Shown: piece after piece, positions 43,221-52,286 of the stretch
How the letters are laid out: every line of letters starts with the position of its first letter
Position numbering within the stretch: position 1 is the first letter of the stretch
From: Caldilineaceae bacterium SB0661_bin_34
Lineage (GTDB): Bacteria > Chloroflexota > Anaerolineae > Caldilineales > Caldilineaceae
Reading direction: 5' to 3'
Assembly: GCA_009841145.1 (NCBI GenBank)
Contig: VXMJ01000014.1
Location: forward strand, 1 to 58,922
DNA: 58,922 nucleotides
The notes under the pieces: generated by a model
Seen by the model: the letters and a program-made list of their open reading frames with translations, nothing else
Told to the model about the DNA's origin: nothing
Databases searched by the model: none
Made by a program: the position numbers and the translations under genes

Positions 43221-44855
43221 ATGCGAAACCGCCATATTCTTGTGACACTGATTGCCTTGTTGCTCGTCCTGGCGGGGTGTACGGCCCCGGCTGCCGAGGA
43301 AACGGCGGCGGGCGACGGCATGATGGCACCCAAGGGCGGAGACTTGATAATCGCGTTCCCGGCGAGCAGCGAACCGGCCACTTTGGATGGCCACATCGAC
43401 CCCTATCAGTCTGCATGGCTGTTTGATTCCTTCGCCGCCGACCCCCTTGTGATCCTGGCACCCGACGCCACCTACCAAGGGGCGCTTGCCGAGAGCTGGC
43501 AGTCCATTGACGGCGGTCTTGCCTGGACCTTCAATCTGAAGTCCGGCGTAACGTTTCAGGACGGCACCCCGTTCAACGCCGAGGCCGTGAAATACAACCT
43601 CGAGCGCATCCTGGCTCCGGAGACAGCCTCGGCGCAGATGGCGGCCGACCTGGGCGACGTGGAAAGCATCGAGGTGGTCGATAATCTCACCGTAACCATC
43701 CATTACGCGAGCCCCGCCGTCAACCTGCTCGACGCGCTGCGACGGGTCCCGATCTGGTCCCCGACCGCGGCAGACGAGCACGGACTCGCGGGTTTTGACA
43801 GACACCTCGTGGGTACCGGTCCATTCGTGCTGGAGGAATGGGTTCCCAACGACCGCATCGTGTTCAGCCGCTGGGACGACTACGGCGGCTGGAACGCAAT
43901 CATGGACCATGAGGGTCCCGCCTATCTGGACAGCGTCACCATTCGCTTCATCGGCGAGGACGCCGTGCGGGCCGCCATGCTGGAAACCGGTGATGCCCAC
44001 ATCATTCGCGAACTTCCCGCCGCCAACGTCGAGGATTACGAAGACCACGAAGGGTTTGAGCTGATTACGGGCTATCAGGCGGGTACCGGCCTGCAGATGG
44101 TGATCAACATCCGCAATGCCCCCTTGAACATCTTGGAGTTGCGCCAGGCGCTGCAGTGGGCCACGGATCAGGATGCCGTCAACGACCTGGCGTACGGCGG
44201 CCTCTACCTGGTTTCCGACGGTCCCGTCAACGTGGTGCATCCCTGCTACTGGCCGGGAGCCGCCGACATGTACGGCTACGATCCCGCCAAGGCTGCGGAA
44301 CTGCTTGAGAAAGTTGGCTATGTGGACAGTGACGGCGACGGCATCCGCGAGGCCCAAGGGGTTTCCGGGGTCGAGGACGGAACGCCGCTGAGCCTGCGCT
44401 GGACCGTACTGCACCACACGGAAATCGGCGAGGTAGTCCAGGGCCAGTGGCGCGACGTGGGCATCGACCTAGTGCTGGAGCAGGTGGCCGGTCCGATCCA
44501 GTTGGAGCGGCGGAACGCCCGGGACTTCGACCTGATGTACGAACGGCAGCGCACGCCGGATCCGGCGGTGCTGGAACTGGTGTGGAATTCGGCCAACGAT
44601 GTCGAGGGCGGCTGGGCCTGGACGGGTTTCGTCAACGCGGAACTGGACGAGGCGGTGGTCAAGATTCTGCAGGTGGCCGATCCCTCCGAGCGGTGCGAGT
44701 TGGCCCATACCGCGCAGCGCATCATCCTGGAAAACGCCGTGATGCTGCCGACGTTGAGCCAGCCTCAGTTCTATGCCCTTGATGATTCGGTGCACGGCTT
44801 CCAGCTGTCTTCCGAATCGCCCTACTTCTTCCTCCACAACACGTACATCGAATAA
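43221..44855 (+). CDS. Family-5 (peptide-type) ABC substrate-binding lipoprotein, copy 1
   Basis: A 544-residue binding protein of the DppA/OppA family. The Sec signal ends in a lipobox (LLLVLAGC), followed by an Ala/Glu/Met linker. YQGALAESWQSIDGGLAWTF, GVTFQDGTPFNAEAVKYNLER and VGTGPFVLEEWVPND are the family landmarks. ATG 43221 has a GGGGG run about 8 bases upstream. It is the first gene of a long plus-strand operon, followed after 67 bp by a second family-5 lipoprotein. Ligands in this family are di- or oligopeptides, but also opines, glycosides and nickel chelates. Confidence 0.94.
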   Translation: MRNRHILVTLIALLLVLAGCTAPAAEETAAGDGMMAPKGGDLIIAFPASSEPATLDGHIDPYQSAWLFDSFAADPLVILAPDATYQGALAESWQSIDGGLAWTFNLKSGVTFQDGTPFNAEAVKYNLERILAPETASAQMAADLGDVESIEVVDNLTVTIHYASPAVNLLDALRRVPIWSPTAADEHGLAGFDRHLVGTGPFVLEEWVPNDRIVFSRWDDYGGWNAIMDHEGPAYLDSVTIRFIGEDAVRAAMLETGDAHIIRELPAANVEDYEDHEGFELITGYQAGTGLQMVINIRNAPLNILELRQALQWATDQDAVNDLAYGGLYLVSDGPVNVVHPCYWPGAADMYGYDPAKAAELLEKVGYVDSDGDGIREAQGVSGVEDGTPLSLRWTVLHHTEIGEVVQGQWRDVGIDLVLEQVAGPIQLERRNARDFDLMYERQRTPDPAVLELVWNSANDVEGGWAWTGFVNAELDEAVVKILQVADPSERCELAHTAQRIILENAVMLPTLSQPQFYALDDSVHGFQLSSESPYFFLHNTYIE

Positions 44856-44922
44856 GCAGGTCCGGGCCCTGCCTTAAACTGTCCGGACTGAGATCGTCAA
44901 CCCTACCCAAGGAGAATTCGGA

Positions 44923-46527
44923 ATGAGACGTGCACTTGGATTACTGATGACTGCCGGGCTTTTGCTCCTGGCCTTGGCGTTGGCTGCGTGCGTCGCACCC
45001 GCGGCGCCGGAGGCGGCGCCCATGGAGGAAGAGCCGATGATGGATGAGGAAATCACCCTCACCATCGGCATGAACGAACTGGTAACGTCGCTCGATCCCC
45101 CGACCGACTGGGCTATCGCCGCGACCTGGATTCACACGAACATGTTCGACTGCCTGGTCTGGCGCAACCGCGAGACGGCGGATTTCGAGCCGTGGCTGGC
45201 CGAATCGTACGAGAACATTGATGACACCACCTGGCGCCTGAAACTGCGCGAGGGAGTCACCTTCCACAATGGCGAACCTTTCACTGCGGACGCCGTGGTG
45301 TGGACTTACAGCCGCATCATCGAGGCTTCGCGTGACGAGTTCATCACCTACAACCAGTGGCTCTTCATCGATCAGATGAACGTGTTGGACGACTACAACA
45401 TCGAGATCGTGACCGCCACGCCGGAACCGGCTTTCCTGAGCAAGATGGCAGGCACCGGATGCGGGATCCAGGCCCCTGAACACGGACGGGCCCAGGCTGA
45501 GAGCGGCGCGGACTACATGCCGGTGGGCACGGGTCCCCTGATGTTCGACAGCTGGATCAAGGACGACAGCATCACCTTGCGCGCCAACGAGAACTATTGG
45601 CAGGGCAAACCCGACGTCGACGTGGTCATCTGGCGCAACATTCCCGAGGTTTCGACCCGGGTGGCGAACCTGCTGACCGGCGACGTGGACATGATTGTGG
45701 CCGTCCCGCCCCAGGACTGGGAACGGGTCAACAGTAACGAAGGCACCAACGTAGTGGACTTCCTGACGACCAGAGTCATGTTGCTGGCCCTGCGCGTGGG
45801 ACCGTCCTCGACGATGGAGGATTGGTCGGGACCAACCGCCGATCGGCGCATCCGCGAAGCCATCAGCCTTTCCATCGACCGCGAGGCGCTGCTGGGCCTG
45901 ATTGACGGCATGGGCGTTCCTGTCCTGTCGCGCGTTACGCCCCCCACTCTGGGCTGGGACGAGCAGTTCATCAACCAGTTGGGCGAATACAACCCCGAGC
46001 GGGCCAAGGAACTCCTGGCTGAAGCCGGTTACGACGGCGAGGAACTGACCTACCACTCCAGCACGCGCTGGCTGGCGCAGAAGGAAGTTTCCGAGGCGTT
46101 GGAGGCCATGATGGAGGCCGTGGGCCTCAACGTGGATCTCCAAGTTCTGGACGTCACGACGTTCAACGAACAGGTCTATCGTCCCAACCGCAACGAAGAG
46201 ATTTACATGACCGCGCTGGGCAACTCCTTCTTTGATCCGTGGATCACGGTGTTGTCGGAACGCTCGGATCGGCGGGAGCGCTCGGGATGGGCCGGCCCCA
46301 ATGCCGATGCCGCGGATGAACTGATCAGGGCCGCGGCCGTGAACATGGATCCGGAAGCCCGAGGTCAACAGTATGTTCAGATCCAGGAACTCATCGCGGA
46401 AGACATTCCCTATGTCTACCTCTACCAGATGCGGGATACCATCGGCCTGAGCGACAAGTTCGCTTGGGATCCGCCCCTGGACGGGTTCATCTGGCTGGGC
46501 AACATCGACTACACGGCCAACAACTAG
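44923..46527 (+). CDS. Family-5 (peptide-type) ABC substrate-binding lipoprotein, copy 2
   Basis: A 534-residue DppA/OppA-type lipoprotein with lipobox LALAAC and a Pro/Met/Glu linker (PMEEEPMMDEE). FEPWLAESYENIDDTTWRL, GVTFHNGEPFTADAVVWTYS and VGTGPLMFDSW are the usual landmarks. It differs clearly from copy 1, so the two probably bind different ligands. AAGGAG lies 9 bases before ATG 44923. A strong hairpin follows the stop. The permeases that follow could serve either lipoprotein. Confidence 0.94.
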   Translation: MRRALGLLMTAGLLLLALALAACVAPAAPEAAPMEEEPMMDEEITLTIGMNELVTSLDPPTDWAIAATWIHTNMFDCLVWRNRETADFEPWLAESYENIDDTTWRLKLREGVTFHNGEPFTADAVVWTYSRIIEASRDEFITYNQWLFIDQMNVLDDYNIEIVTATPEPAFLSKMAGTGCGIQAPEHGRAQAESGADYMPVGTGPLMFDSWIKDDSITLRANENYWQGKPDVDVVIWRNIPEVSTRVANLLTGDVDMIVAVPPQDWERVNSNEGTNVVDFLTTRVMLLALRVGPSSTMEDWSGPTADRRIREAISLSIDREALLGLIDGMGVPVLSRVTPPTLGWDEQFINQLGEYNPERAKELLAEAGYDGEELTYHSSTRWLAQKEVSEALEAMMEAVGLNVDLQVLDVTTFNEQVYRPNRNEEIYMTALGNSFFDPWITVLSERSDRRERSGWAGPNADAADELIRAAAVNMDPEARGQQYVQIQELIAEDIPYVYLYQMRDTIGLSDKFAWDPPLDGFIWLGNIDYTANN

Positions 46528-46551
46528 CAACTACCGTTCGATGGTCAACCG

Positions 46552-46583
46552 GCGGAAGGCGGGAGTTTGTTCTCGCCTTCCGC
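46552..46583 (+). terminator. Intercistronic hairpin after the second peptide-binding gene
   Basis: Perfect 10-bp stem GCGGAAGGCG / CGCCTTCCGC with a 12-base loop, 25 bp after the stop and 67 bp before the permease start. It is probably an mRNA-stabilising or attenuating element that raises binding-protein output over permeases. Confidence 0.65.
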
Positions 46584-46649
46584 TGCCATCACCCCGCTGT
46601 GCCGGTGCCCATTACCGCGGCATCGGGGCTTGACGCCGGTGGATGACCG

Positions 46650-47582
46650 ATGCTGGCCTACCTCGGCAGACGGCTGGCGCAGCTTGTTCCCGTCCTGCTG
46701 CTGATTTCGCTGATCGTATTCCTGATCCTGCACGCCCTGCCCGGCGACCCTGCCATGCTCATGCTGGCCGGCGCGGAAGGGGGTGCGGTCTCCGCGGAAC
46801 GCATCGCCGAACTGCAGGAGGCCATGGGACTGAACGATCCCCTGCCCGTCCAGTACGGGCGCTTCCTGTTGGGAATCCTGCGCGGCGACCTGGGCGAGTC
46901 GATCCGGCTCCGGACGCCAGTGACGGAGGTCATCCTGGAGCGGTTCGCATTCACAATTCAGCTGAGTCTGGGCGGCTTGGCCTGCGCCTTGTTGCTGGGC
47001 ATCACCACCGGGATCCTGTCCGCCCTGCGCCCGAACGGCTGGACCGACGTGCTGTTCAGCCTCATGGCCTACTTCGGCATGTCCATGCCCTTGTTCTGGC
47101 TGGGCCTCATGCTGATCTTTCTCTTCGCCTTCCAGCTCAAGTGGTTCCCGCCGTCGGGGTCGGAAGGCCTTGATCGCCTGGTTCTGCCCAGTCTGACCCT
47201 GGGTTTCGTCTCCGCGGGCGCCATCAGCCGCCTGACACGCTCATCCCTGATGGAGGTCCTGCACGAGGACTATATCCGGACCGCACAGGCCAAGGGCCTG
47301 GCCCGGCACCGCATCGTGCAAAGACACGCCCTCAAGAATGCGTTGATACCTGTGGTTACCATCTTGGGCCTTCAGTTCGGCGGCATGCTGGCCGGAGCCG
47401 TCGTGACGGAGACGGTCTTCTCCCGTCCGGGCTTGGGACGCCTGGTAGTGCAGGCCATCCTTTGGAAGGACTATCCCCTGGCCCAAGGCATCATCCTGTT
47501 CATGGCGGTGCTCTTTCTGTCTGCGAACCTGCTGGTGGACATCTCCTATGCCTGGCTGGATCCCCGCATCCGCCTCCATTGA
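46650..47582 (+). CDS. Peptide-type ABC permease (DppB type), pair 1
   Basis: A 310-residue permease. The N-terminal helix is followed by LHALPGDPA, then six membrane segments in all. The EAA loop IRTAQAKGLARHRIVQRHAL followed by KNALIPV contacts the ATPase. VVTETVFSRPGLGRL and the C-terminal SYAWLDPRIRL are classic DppB features. The start codon ATG 46650 has only a weak site (GGTGGATG). The DppC-type partner begins about 110 bp downstream. Confidence 0.94.
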   Translation: MLAYLGRRLAQLVPVLLLISLIVFLILHALPGDPAMLMLAGAEGGAVSAERIAELQEAMGLNDPLPVQYGRFLLGILRGDLGESIRLRTPVTEVILERFAFTIQLSLGGLACALLLGITTGILSALRPNGWTDVLFSLMAYFGMSMPLFWLGLMLIFLFAFQLKWFPPSGSEGLDRLVLPSLTLGFVSAGAISRLTRSSLMEVLHEDYIRTAQAKGLARHRIVQRHALKNALIPVVTILGLQFGGMLAGAVVTETVFSRPGLGRLVVQAILWKDYPLAQGIILFMAVLFLSANLLVDISYAWLDPRIRLH

Positions 47583-47690
47583 GATGACGCCGTCGTCCGG
47601 CTCCGCTCCCGCATTCGCCCGTTGGCGAATACGAGCAGGGTTCGATGTTCCGTTTGCCACCGACCACTGACCGCGGCAGGTGTCCCGACC

Positions 47691-48572
47691 ATGTTCAGGC
47701 GCACGCTCCGGGCGTTCGGTTCGCAGCCACAGGGGGTCATCGGACTCGGCTTGTTGCTGGTCTGGCTGATTCTGGCCCTGAGCGCAACACAACTGGTGCC
47801 CTACGACCCTCTGGAGCAGGGCCTGCCGCCGGCCCGGGCCGGCGATTCTCCGGTGCGACAGGCGCCGTCGAGCCTCTATTGGTTCGGCACGGACGAACTG
47901 GGGCGCGATGTCCTAAGCCGGGTCCTGGCCGGAGCCCACATCTCGCTGGCCTTGGGCTTCATCAGCGTGTCGATTGGCCTGGTAGCCGGCACCGCGCTGG
48001 GCCTCTTGGCCGGTTTCTACGGTGGATGGGTGGACGGCATCGTCATGCGTGCCATGGACGCACTCCTGGCGTTTCCCGGCATCCTCCTGGCTCTCGTGGT
48101 GATTGCCGCCTTGGGAACCAGCATTCAAAATGTGATGATTGCCGTGGGCATTGCCATCGTGCCTCAATACGCGAGACTAGTGCGCGGCCTGTGCCTGACC
48201 ATTCGGGAACTGGCCTATGTAGAGGCGGCGCATGTGGTCGGCAGCGGACCGGTGCGTCTGATTTTCCGACACTTCCTGCCGAATATCGTGCCCCCGTTGA
48301 TTGTGCTTTCCACGTTGCAAATCGGGCAGGCCATCATCTACGGGTCGGCGCTCAGCTTCCTGGGCATGGGCGCGCAGCCACCCACCCCGGAATGGGGCCT
48401 GATTGCGGCCAAGGGCCGCGATTTCTTCCGCAAGGCCTGGTGGATCTCAACTTTCCCCAGTCTGGCCATTCTGTCGGTGGTGTTGGCCTTCAACCTGCTG
48501 GGGGACGGACTCCGCGGCCTTTTGGATCCCCGGATGCGCATGGTGCGGGTGACGGGCCAGCAAAATTCGTAG
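47691..48572 (+). CDS. Peptide-type ABC permease (DppC type), pair 1
   Basis: A 293-residue permease. WFGTDELGRDVLSRVLAGA is the signature after the first helix, and the EAA loop reads YVEAAHVVGSGPVRLIFRHF followed by LPNIVPP. ALSFLGMGAQPPTPEWG and LLGDGLRGLLDPRMR complete the family pattern. ATG 47691 is chosen because the first helix then starts in the usual place; the frame is open for 23 codons more. It is followed 27 bp later by the second enolase-superfamily gene. Confidence 0.93.
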   Translation: MFRRTLRAFGSQPQGVIGLGLLLVWLILALSATQLVPYDPLEQGLPPARAGDSPVRQAPSSLYWFGTDELGRDVLSRVLAGAHISLALGFISVSIGLVAGTALGLLAGFYGGWVDGIVMRAMDALLAFPGILLALVVIAALGTSIQNVMIAVGIAIVPQYARLVRGLCLTIRELAYVEAAHVVGSGPVRLIFRHFLPNIVPPLIVLSTLQIGQAIIYGSALSFLGMGAQPPTPEWGLIAAKGRDFFRKAWWISTFPSLAILSVVLAFNLLGDGLRGLLDPRMRMVRVTGQQNS

Positions 48573-48599
48573 AATGGGCAAGGAAAGGAGACAGCCGAA

Positions 48600-49685
48600 G
48601 TGAAAATCACGAACCTGAATGCAGTGGTGGTGTCCCTGCCGCGGACCGATACCCTGGTCACGTCCTACTCTCAAGCCACGGGCGCAACCACGGTGGTGGT
48701 AACCCTCGACACCGACGAAGGCCTGGTCGGCATTGGCCAAACCGCCGTCGCCCCCCTTTCGTACGGGGAAACGGCGGAAGGCATCCGGGCCAACATCCTG
48801 ACCCACCTGGCCCCAGCCGTCATCGGCGAGTGTCCCTTGGACATCGAGCTGCTCGTGAAGAAGATGGAACACGTGCTGCCCGACCATTGGTCGTCGCATG
48901 CCGGCGTGGAGATTGCCCTCTGGGATTTGAAGGGCAAGGCCTTGGGCGTGCCAATCTACCAGTTGTTGGGCGGCAAGGTGCGCGAGGGAGTCGACCTGAT
49001 GGGATTCGTGCACCATGGCGAACCCGCGGCCATGGCCGCGGAGGCCACCGCCACGCTGGATCACACCCCCTTTCCCGTGCTAAAGATGAAGATCGGCCTC
49101 GATCCGGATGACGATGTCCGACGATACGCAGCCGTGGCCACCGCCGTGGCCGGCAGGTCCGTCATCCAAGTTGACGGCAACGCCGGATACACGCTGGACC
49201 AGGCCGTGCCGGCCCTGGCTCGCATGGAGGCGTGCGGTTCTCTGGGCATCGTCGAACAACCGGTGGCGCGTTGGGCCGACATGGCGGTATTGGCCCGACG
49301 CCTGAATACCCCCTTGATGGCCGACGAAGCGATTTACCCTCCTCCAGACGCACTGGAAGTTGTTCGGATGAAGGCAGCCACGGTGGCGCTGATGAAGATC
49401 ACCAAGCACGGCGGCATCCTGAACGTATGGAAGATTGCATCCATCTTCGAGGCCGCCGGGTTCGATCTTTCAGTCGCCATCTACTACGATGTCATCGCGG
49501 TGGCTGCAGCACATCTGGCTGCGGCCGTATCCTGTACACGGTGGCCGTCGCCCTACACCTATCTGAACGATACGATCCTGGCCGAACCCTACGAACCGGA
49601 AGGGCTGCTCCTGCGCGTGCCGGAAAAGCCCGGACTGGGTGTGGAACTGGACATGGACAAGGTGGAGCGGTACCGCGTCCAATAG
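48600..49685 (+). CDS. Enolase superfamily enzyme (MLE subgroup-like), copy 2
   Basis: A 361-residue paralogue of the enzyme at 40748-41836. The KxK motif KMKIG, metal ligands in QVDGN, VEQP and ADEA, and the second lysine in MKITKHGG are all conserved, as is the LMGFVHHG segment that both copies share. GTG start at 48600 with AAGGAGA about 8 bases upstream. Insertion between two DppB/DppC permease pairs ties it to the import system. The shared, unusual IYYD segment on the eighth strand suggests that both copies act on related substrates. Confidence 0.93.
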   Translation: MKITNLNAVVVSLPRTDTLVTSYSQATGATTVVVTLDTDEGLVGIGQTAVAPLSYGETAEGIRANILTHLAPAVIGECPLDIELLVKKMEHVLPDHWSSHAGVEIALWDLKGKALGVPIYQLLGGKVREGVDLMGFVHHGEPAAMAAEATATLDHTPFPVLKMKIGLDPDDDVRRYAAVATAVAGRSVIQVDGNAGYTLDQAVPALARMEACGSLGIVEQPVARWADMAVLARRLNTPLMADEAIYPPPDALEVVRMKAATVALMKITKHGGILNVWKIASIFEAAGFDLSVAIYYDVIAVAAAHLAAAVSCTRWPSPYTYLNDTILAEPYEPEGLLLRVPEKPGLGVELDMDKVERYRVQ

Positions 49686-49697
49686 GGACCCTTCAGC

Positions 49698-50621
49698 ATG
49701 ACTACCTATCTGGCCTCGCGCCTGCTCCAGATGGTGCCTTCCCTGTTCCTGTTGACCGTGGTGCTGTTCGCCCTGATGCGCCTGGGCGGAGATCCCGTCA
49801 TGCATCTGGCTCACCCCGAGGCCTCGCCGGAAGAGATCGCCGAGATCCGCGCAGCCTACGGCTTCGATCGTCCCTTGCCGGAACAATACCTGAAGCAGCT
49901 CCGGATGATGCTGCGCGGCGACTTCGGCGAATCGTTTCGCTTCCGCTCGCCGGCCCTGCCGCTGGTGATCGAAAAGCTGCCGGCCACCATGGAACTGGCG
50001 GCGGTGTCCATGCTGGTGGCGCTGTTGATCGCCATCCCCGCGGGCCTGCTGTCGGCAATCTTCCAGAACTCACCCCTTGACCTGGGGGTCACCACCACCT
50101 CAACCCTGGGTCGGGCCATGCCCAACTTCTGGATCGGCATCATGCTCATCCTGTTGTTCGCGGTCCATCTCGGATGGCTGCCCGTTTCGGGACGGTTGGA
50201 AGCCACCTCGATCATCCTGCCGGCCCTCACCTTGGGGACGAGTGTGGCCACATCCCTGGCCCGCATTCTGCGTTCCAGCATGCTGGAGGTGATTCGGCAG
50301 GAATACATGACCACCGCCAAGGCCAAGGGCCTGCACCGGTGGGCCGTAGTCTTGGGACACGGCCTGCGCAATGCGCTGATCCCGTTCATCACGGTCTTCG
50401 GCCTGCAGATGGCCTGGCTGTTGGGGGGCTCGGTGATCGTGGAGGAGGTGTTTGCCTGGCCGGGCATGGGCCGTCTCCTGCTGAACTCCGTCAAGGTGCG
50501 GGACCTGTCCGTCGTCATGGCAGGGGTCTGCGTGTTTGCCCTGGTGGTGATGGGAACCAATCTGTTGGTGGACTTCCTGTACACCGCCCTTGATCCGCGC
50601 ATCCGCTACAGTTCCTCATGA
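49698..50621 (+). CDS. Peptide-type ABC permease (DppB type), pair 2
   Basis: A 307-residue DppB-type permease. LMRLGGDPV lies after the first helix; the EAA loop reads EYMTTAKAKGLHRWAVVLGH followed by GLRNALIP. VIVEEVFAWPGMGRLL and LYTALDPRIRYS close the protein. It starts 12 bp after the enolase-superfamily gene, and its stop overlaps the start of the DppC partner (ATGA). No matching ATPase genes follow. Confidence 0.94.
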   Translation: MTTYLASRLLQMVPSLFLLTVVLFALMRLGGDPVMHLAHPEASPEEIAEIRAAYGFDRPLPEQYLKQLRMMLRGDFGESFRFRSPALPLVIEKLPATMELAAVSMLVALLIAIPAGLLSAIFQNSPLDLGVTTTSTLGRAMPNFWIGIMLILLFAVHLGWLPVSGRLEATSIILPALTLGTSVATSLARILRSSMLEVIRQEYMTTAKAKGLHRWAVVLGHGLRNALIPFITVFGLQMAWLLGGSVIVEEVFAWPGMGRLLLNSVKVRDLSVVMAGVCVFALVVMGTNLLVDFLYTALDPRIRYSSS

Positions 50622-51541
50622 CCGCGTCCGGTCCGCAAGCACTTGGGCCGGAGTCCACAGTCTCCGAGCCCCGGAAGTATCGTTACCGCTGGTTGTGGCG
50701 CCTGCGGCATAGCCCGACCGGCACGCTCGGGGCTGTCATCGTCGTGGGTGTCGTGCTGGTCGTCCTGTTGGGCACGGCCATCGCCCCGCACGATCCGGAA
50801 CTGATCGATCTCAAGCAGCGGCTGGTCCCGCCCGTCTGGGCGGAAGGCGGCAGCGTGGGACATGTGCTGGGTACTGACCAGTTGGGTCGCGACGTGTTGA
50901 GCCGCATCATCCTTGGCACGCGGGTTTCCCTCCTAGTGGGAATTGCCGGGGTGGCCTTGGCCATGCTCACCGGGGTGTTCCTGGGTGTGACCACCGGTTT
51001 CTGGGGCGGTTGGTGGGACGGCCTTGTGTCCCGGTTCCTGGACACATTTTTGTCCATCCCCTTCATCATCCTGGCCCTGGCCGTCATTGGCGTACTGGGG
51101 GTTAAGGGCGGCAACAACATGCTGCGCTTGATCCTCGTCCTGGGACTGGCCAACTGGGTCATCTTTACCCGGGTTGTCCGGGGTGAAGTCCTGGCGGTCA
51201 AGGAACGGGACTATGTGGAAGCAGCCCGCGCCATCGGACAGCGCTCCTGGATGATCATGCTTCGCTACATCCTGCCCAACGTCACGGCCTCCATCATCGT
51301 CCTGGGTGCCTTGCAGATTTCCACGGTGATCATCGCCGAGGCATCCCTCAGTTTCCTGGGCCTGGGCGTGCAACCGCCCACCATCACATGGGGCATCATG
51401 CTGGCCGACGGGCGGGATCACCTGGCCACATCGTGGTGGCTGGCCACGTTTCCCGGCATTGCCATCACAATTACGGTGCTGGGCTTCATTCTTTGGGGCG
51501 ACTGGCTGCGGGACGTGTTGGATCCGCGCCTGCGCGAATGA
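50618..51541 (+). CDS. Peptide-type ABC permease (DppC type), pair 2
   Basis: A 307-residue DppC-type permease. VLGTDQLGRDVLSRIILGTR is the signature after the first helix; the EAA loop reads DYVEAARAIGQRSWMIMLRY followed by ILPNVTA. ASLSFLGLGVQPPTITWG and GDWLRDVLDPRLRE complete it. ATG 50618 overlaps the DppB stop. The next gene, encoding a DUF1028 protein, starts 36 bp later with its own strong ribosome binding site. Confidence 0.94.
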   Translation: MTASGPQALGPESTVSEPRKYRYRWLWRLRHSPTGTLGAVIVVGVVLVVLLGTAIAPHDPELIDLKQRLVPPVWAEGGSVGHVLGTDQLGRDVLSRIILGTRVSLLVGIAGVALAMLTGVFLGVTTGFWGGWWDGLVSRFLDTFLSIPFIILALAVIGVLGVKGGNNMLRLILVLGLANWVIFTRVVRGEVLAVKERDYVEAARAIGQRSWMIMLRYILPNVTASIIVLGALQISTVIIAEASLSFLGLGVQPPTITWGIMLADGRDHLATSWWLATFPGIAITITVLGFILWGDWLRDVLDPRLRE

Positions 51542-51577
51542 CCGTCAGTGAATTGCCAGAACCCTGAGGGGGTGGAC

Positions 51578-52285
51578 ATGACGTTTTCGATTACGGGTTT
51601 CGACAGCACCGGCAAGATGGGAGTGGCCGTGGCCACCCGGTACTGGGCGGTTGGCGCGCGTGTGCCTTACGTCCGGCCAGGCATCGCCGCCTTGGCCGTG
51701 CAGGCCTATGCCCAGCCGTACATTGGCTACGACGTGCTGAACATGATGGCAAATGATCCCGAACTGGACGGGCCGACGGCCTTGCAGACCGTGCTTGACC
51801 AGGATCCCGGCAAGGAATGGCGTCAGGTAGGCCTGGTGGACGCTCGGGGCAATGTCCAGGGGTTCACGGGCAAGGAAACCGTCGCGTGGAGCGGACATGA
51901 CGTGTCCGAGGACTGCGTGGCCGCCGGCAACATGCTGGTTGGCCAGGAAACCGTCGAGGCCATGACCGAGTTCTTTGGAAACAACCCCGAGTTGGATCTG
52001 CCCGAACGGTTGGCCAGCGCCTTGCAGGCCGGTCACTTCGCGGGCGGCGACAAGCGGGGACAACAGTCGGCCGCCGTGTACGTCGTGGACCGGGAGGAAG
52101 CCCCATATGTGGATCTGCGCATCGACGACGACCCTGACGCCATTGCAGCCTTGATACGCCTTATCCAGGATACCCGCGACGTCGAACTGGTGCGCAGTGC
52201 CCATTTTTCCAGAACGCGGGAATCGCCGACGGTCGCAAGCTACATTGCCCACCGGGAATCCCTGCGCGAAGAGGGCCTAGCCTGA
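51578..52285 (+). CDS. DUF1028 family Ntn-hydrolase-like protein
   Basis: A 235-residue protein of the DUF1028 family, which has the N-terminal-nucleophile hydrolase fold and is often encoded near peptide and amidase genes. MTFSITGFDSTGKMGVAVAT and YWAVGARVPYVRPGIAALAV are diagnostic. GLVDARGNVQGFTG and AAGNMLVGQETVEAM follow the family. Start ATG 51578 with GAGGGGG upstream; the frame is open ten codons earlier. No enzyme activity is firmly established for the family; amide hydrolysis is a reasonable guess. Probably part of the same long operon as the permeases. Confidence 0.9.
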   Translation: MTFSITGFDSTGKMGVAVATRYWAVGARVPYVRPGIAALAVQAYAQPYIGYDVLNMMANDPELDGPTALQTVLDQDPGKEWRQVGLVDARGNVQGFTGKETVAWSGHDVSEDCVAAGNMLVGQETVEAMTEFFGNNPELDLPERLASALQAGHFAGGDKRGQQSAAVYVVDREEAPYVDLRIDDDPDAIAALIRLIQDTRDVELVRSAHFSRTRESPTVASYIAHRESLREEGLA

Positions 52286-52286
52286 A

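Noticed and set aside
44941-46530. Very long minus-strand open frame (over 500 codons) opposite the second peptide-binding lipoprotein
   Set aside because: GC-rich codon bias on the sense strand creates it; the sense frame has a lipobox and all family motifs, the antisense none.
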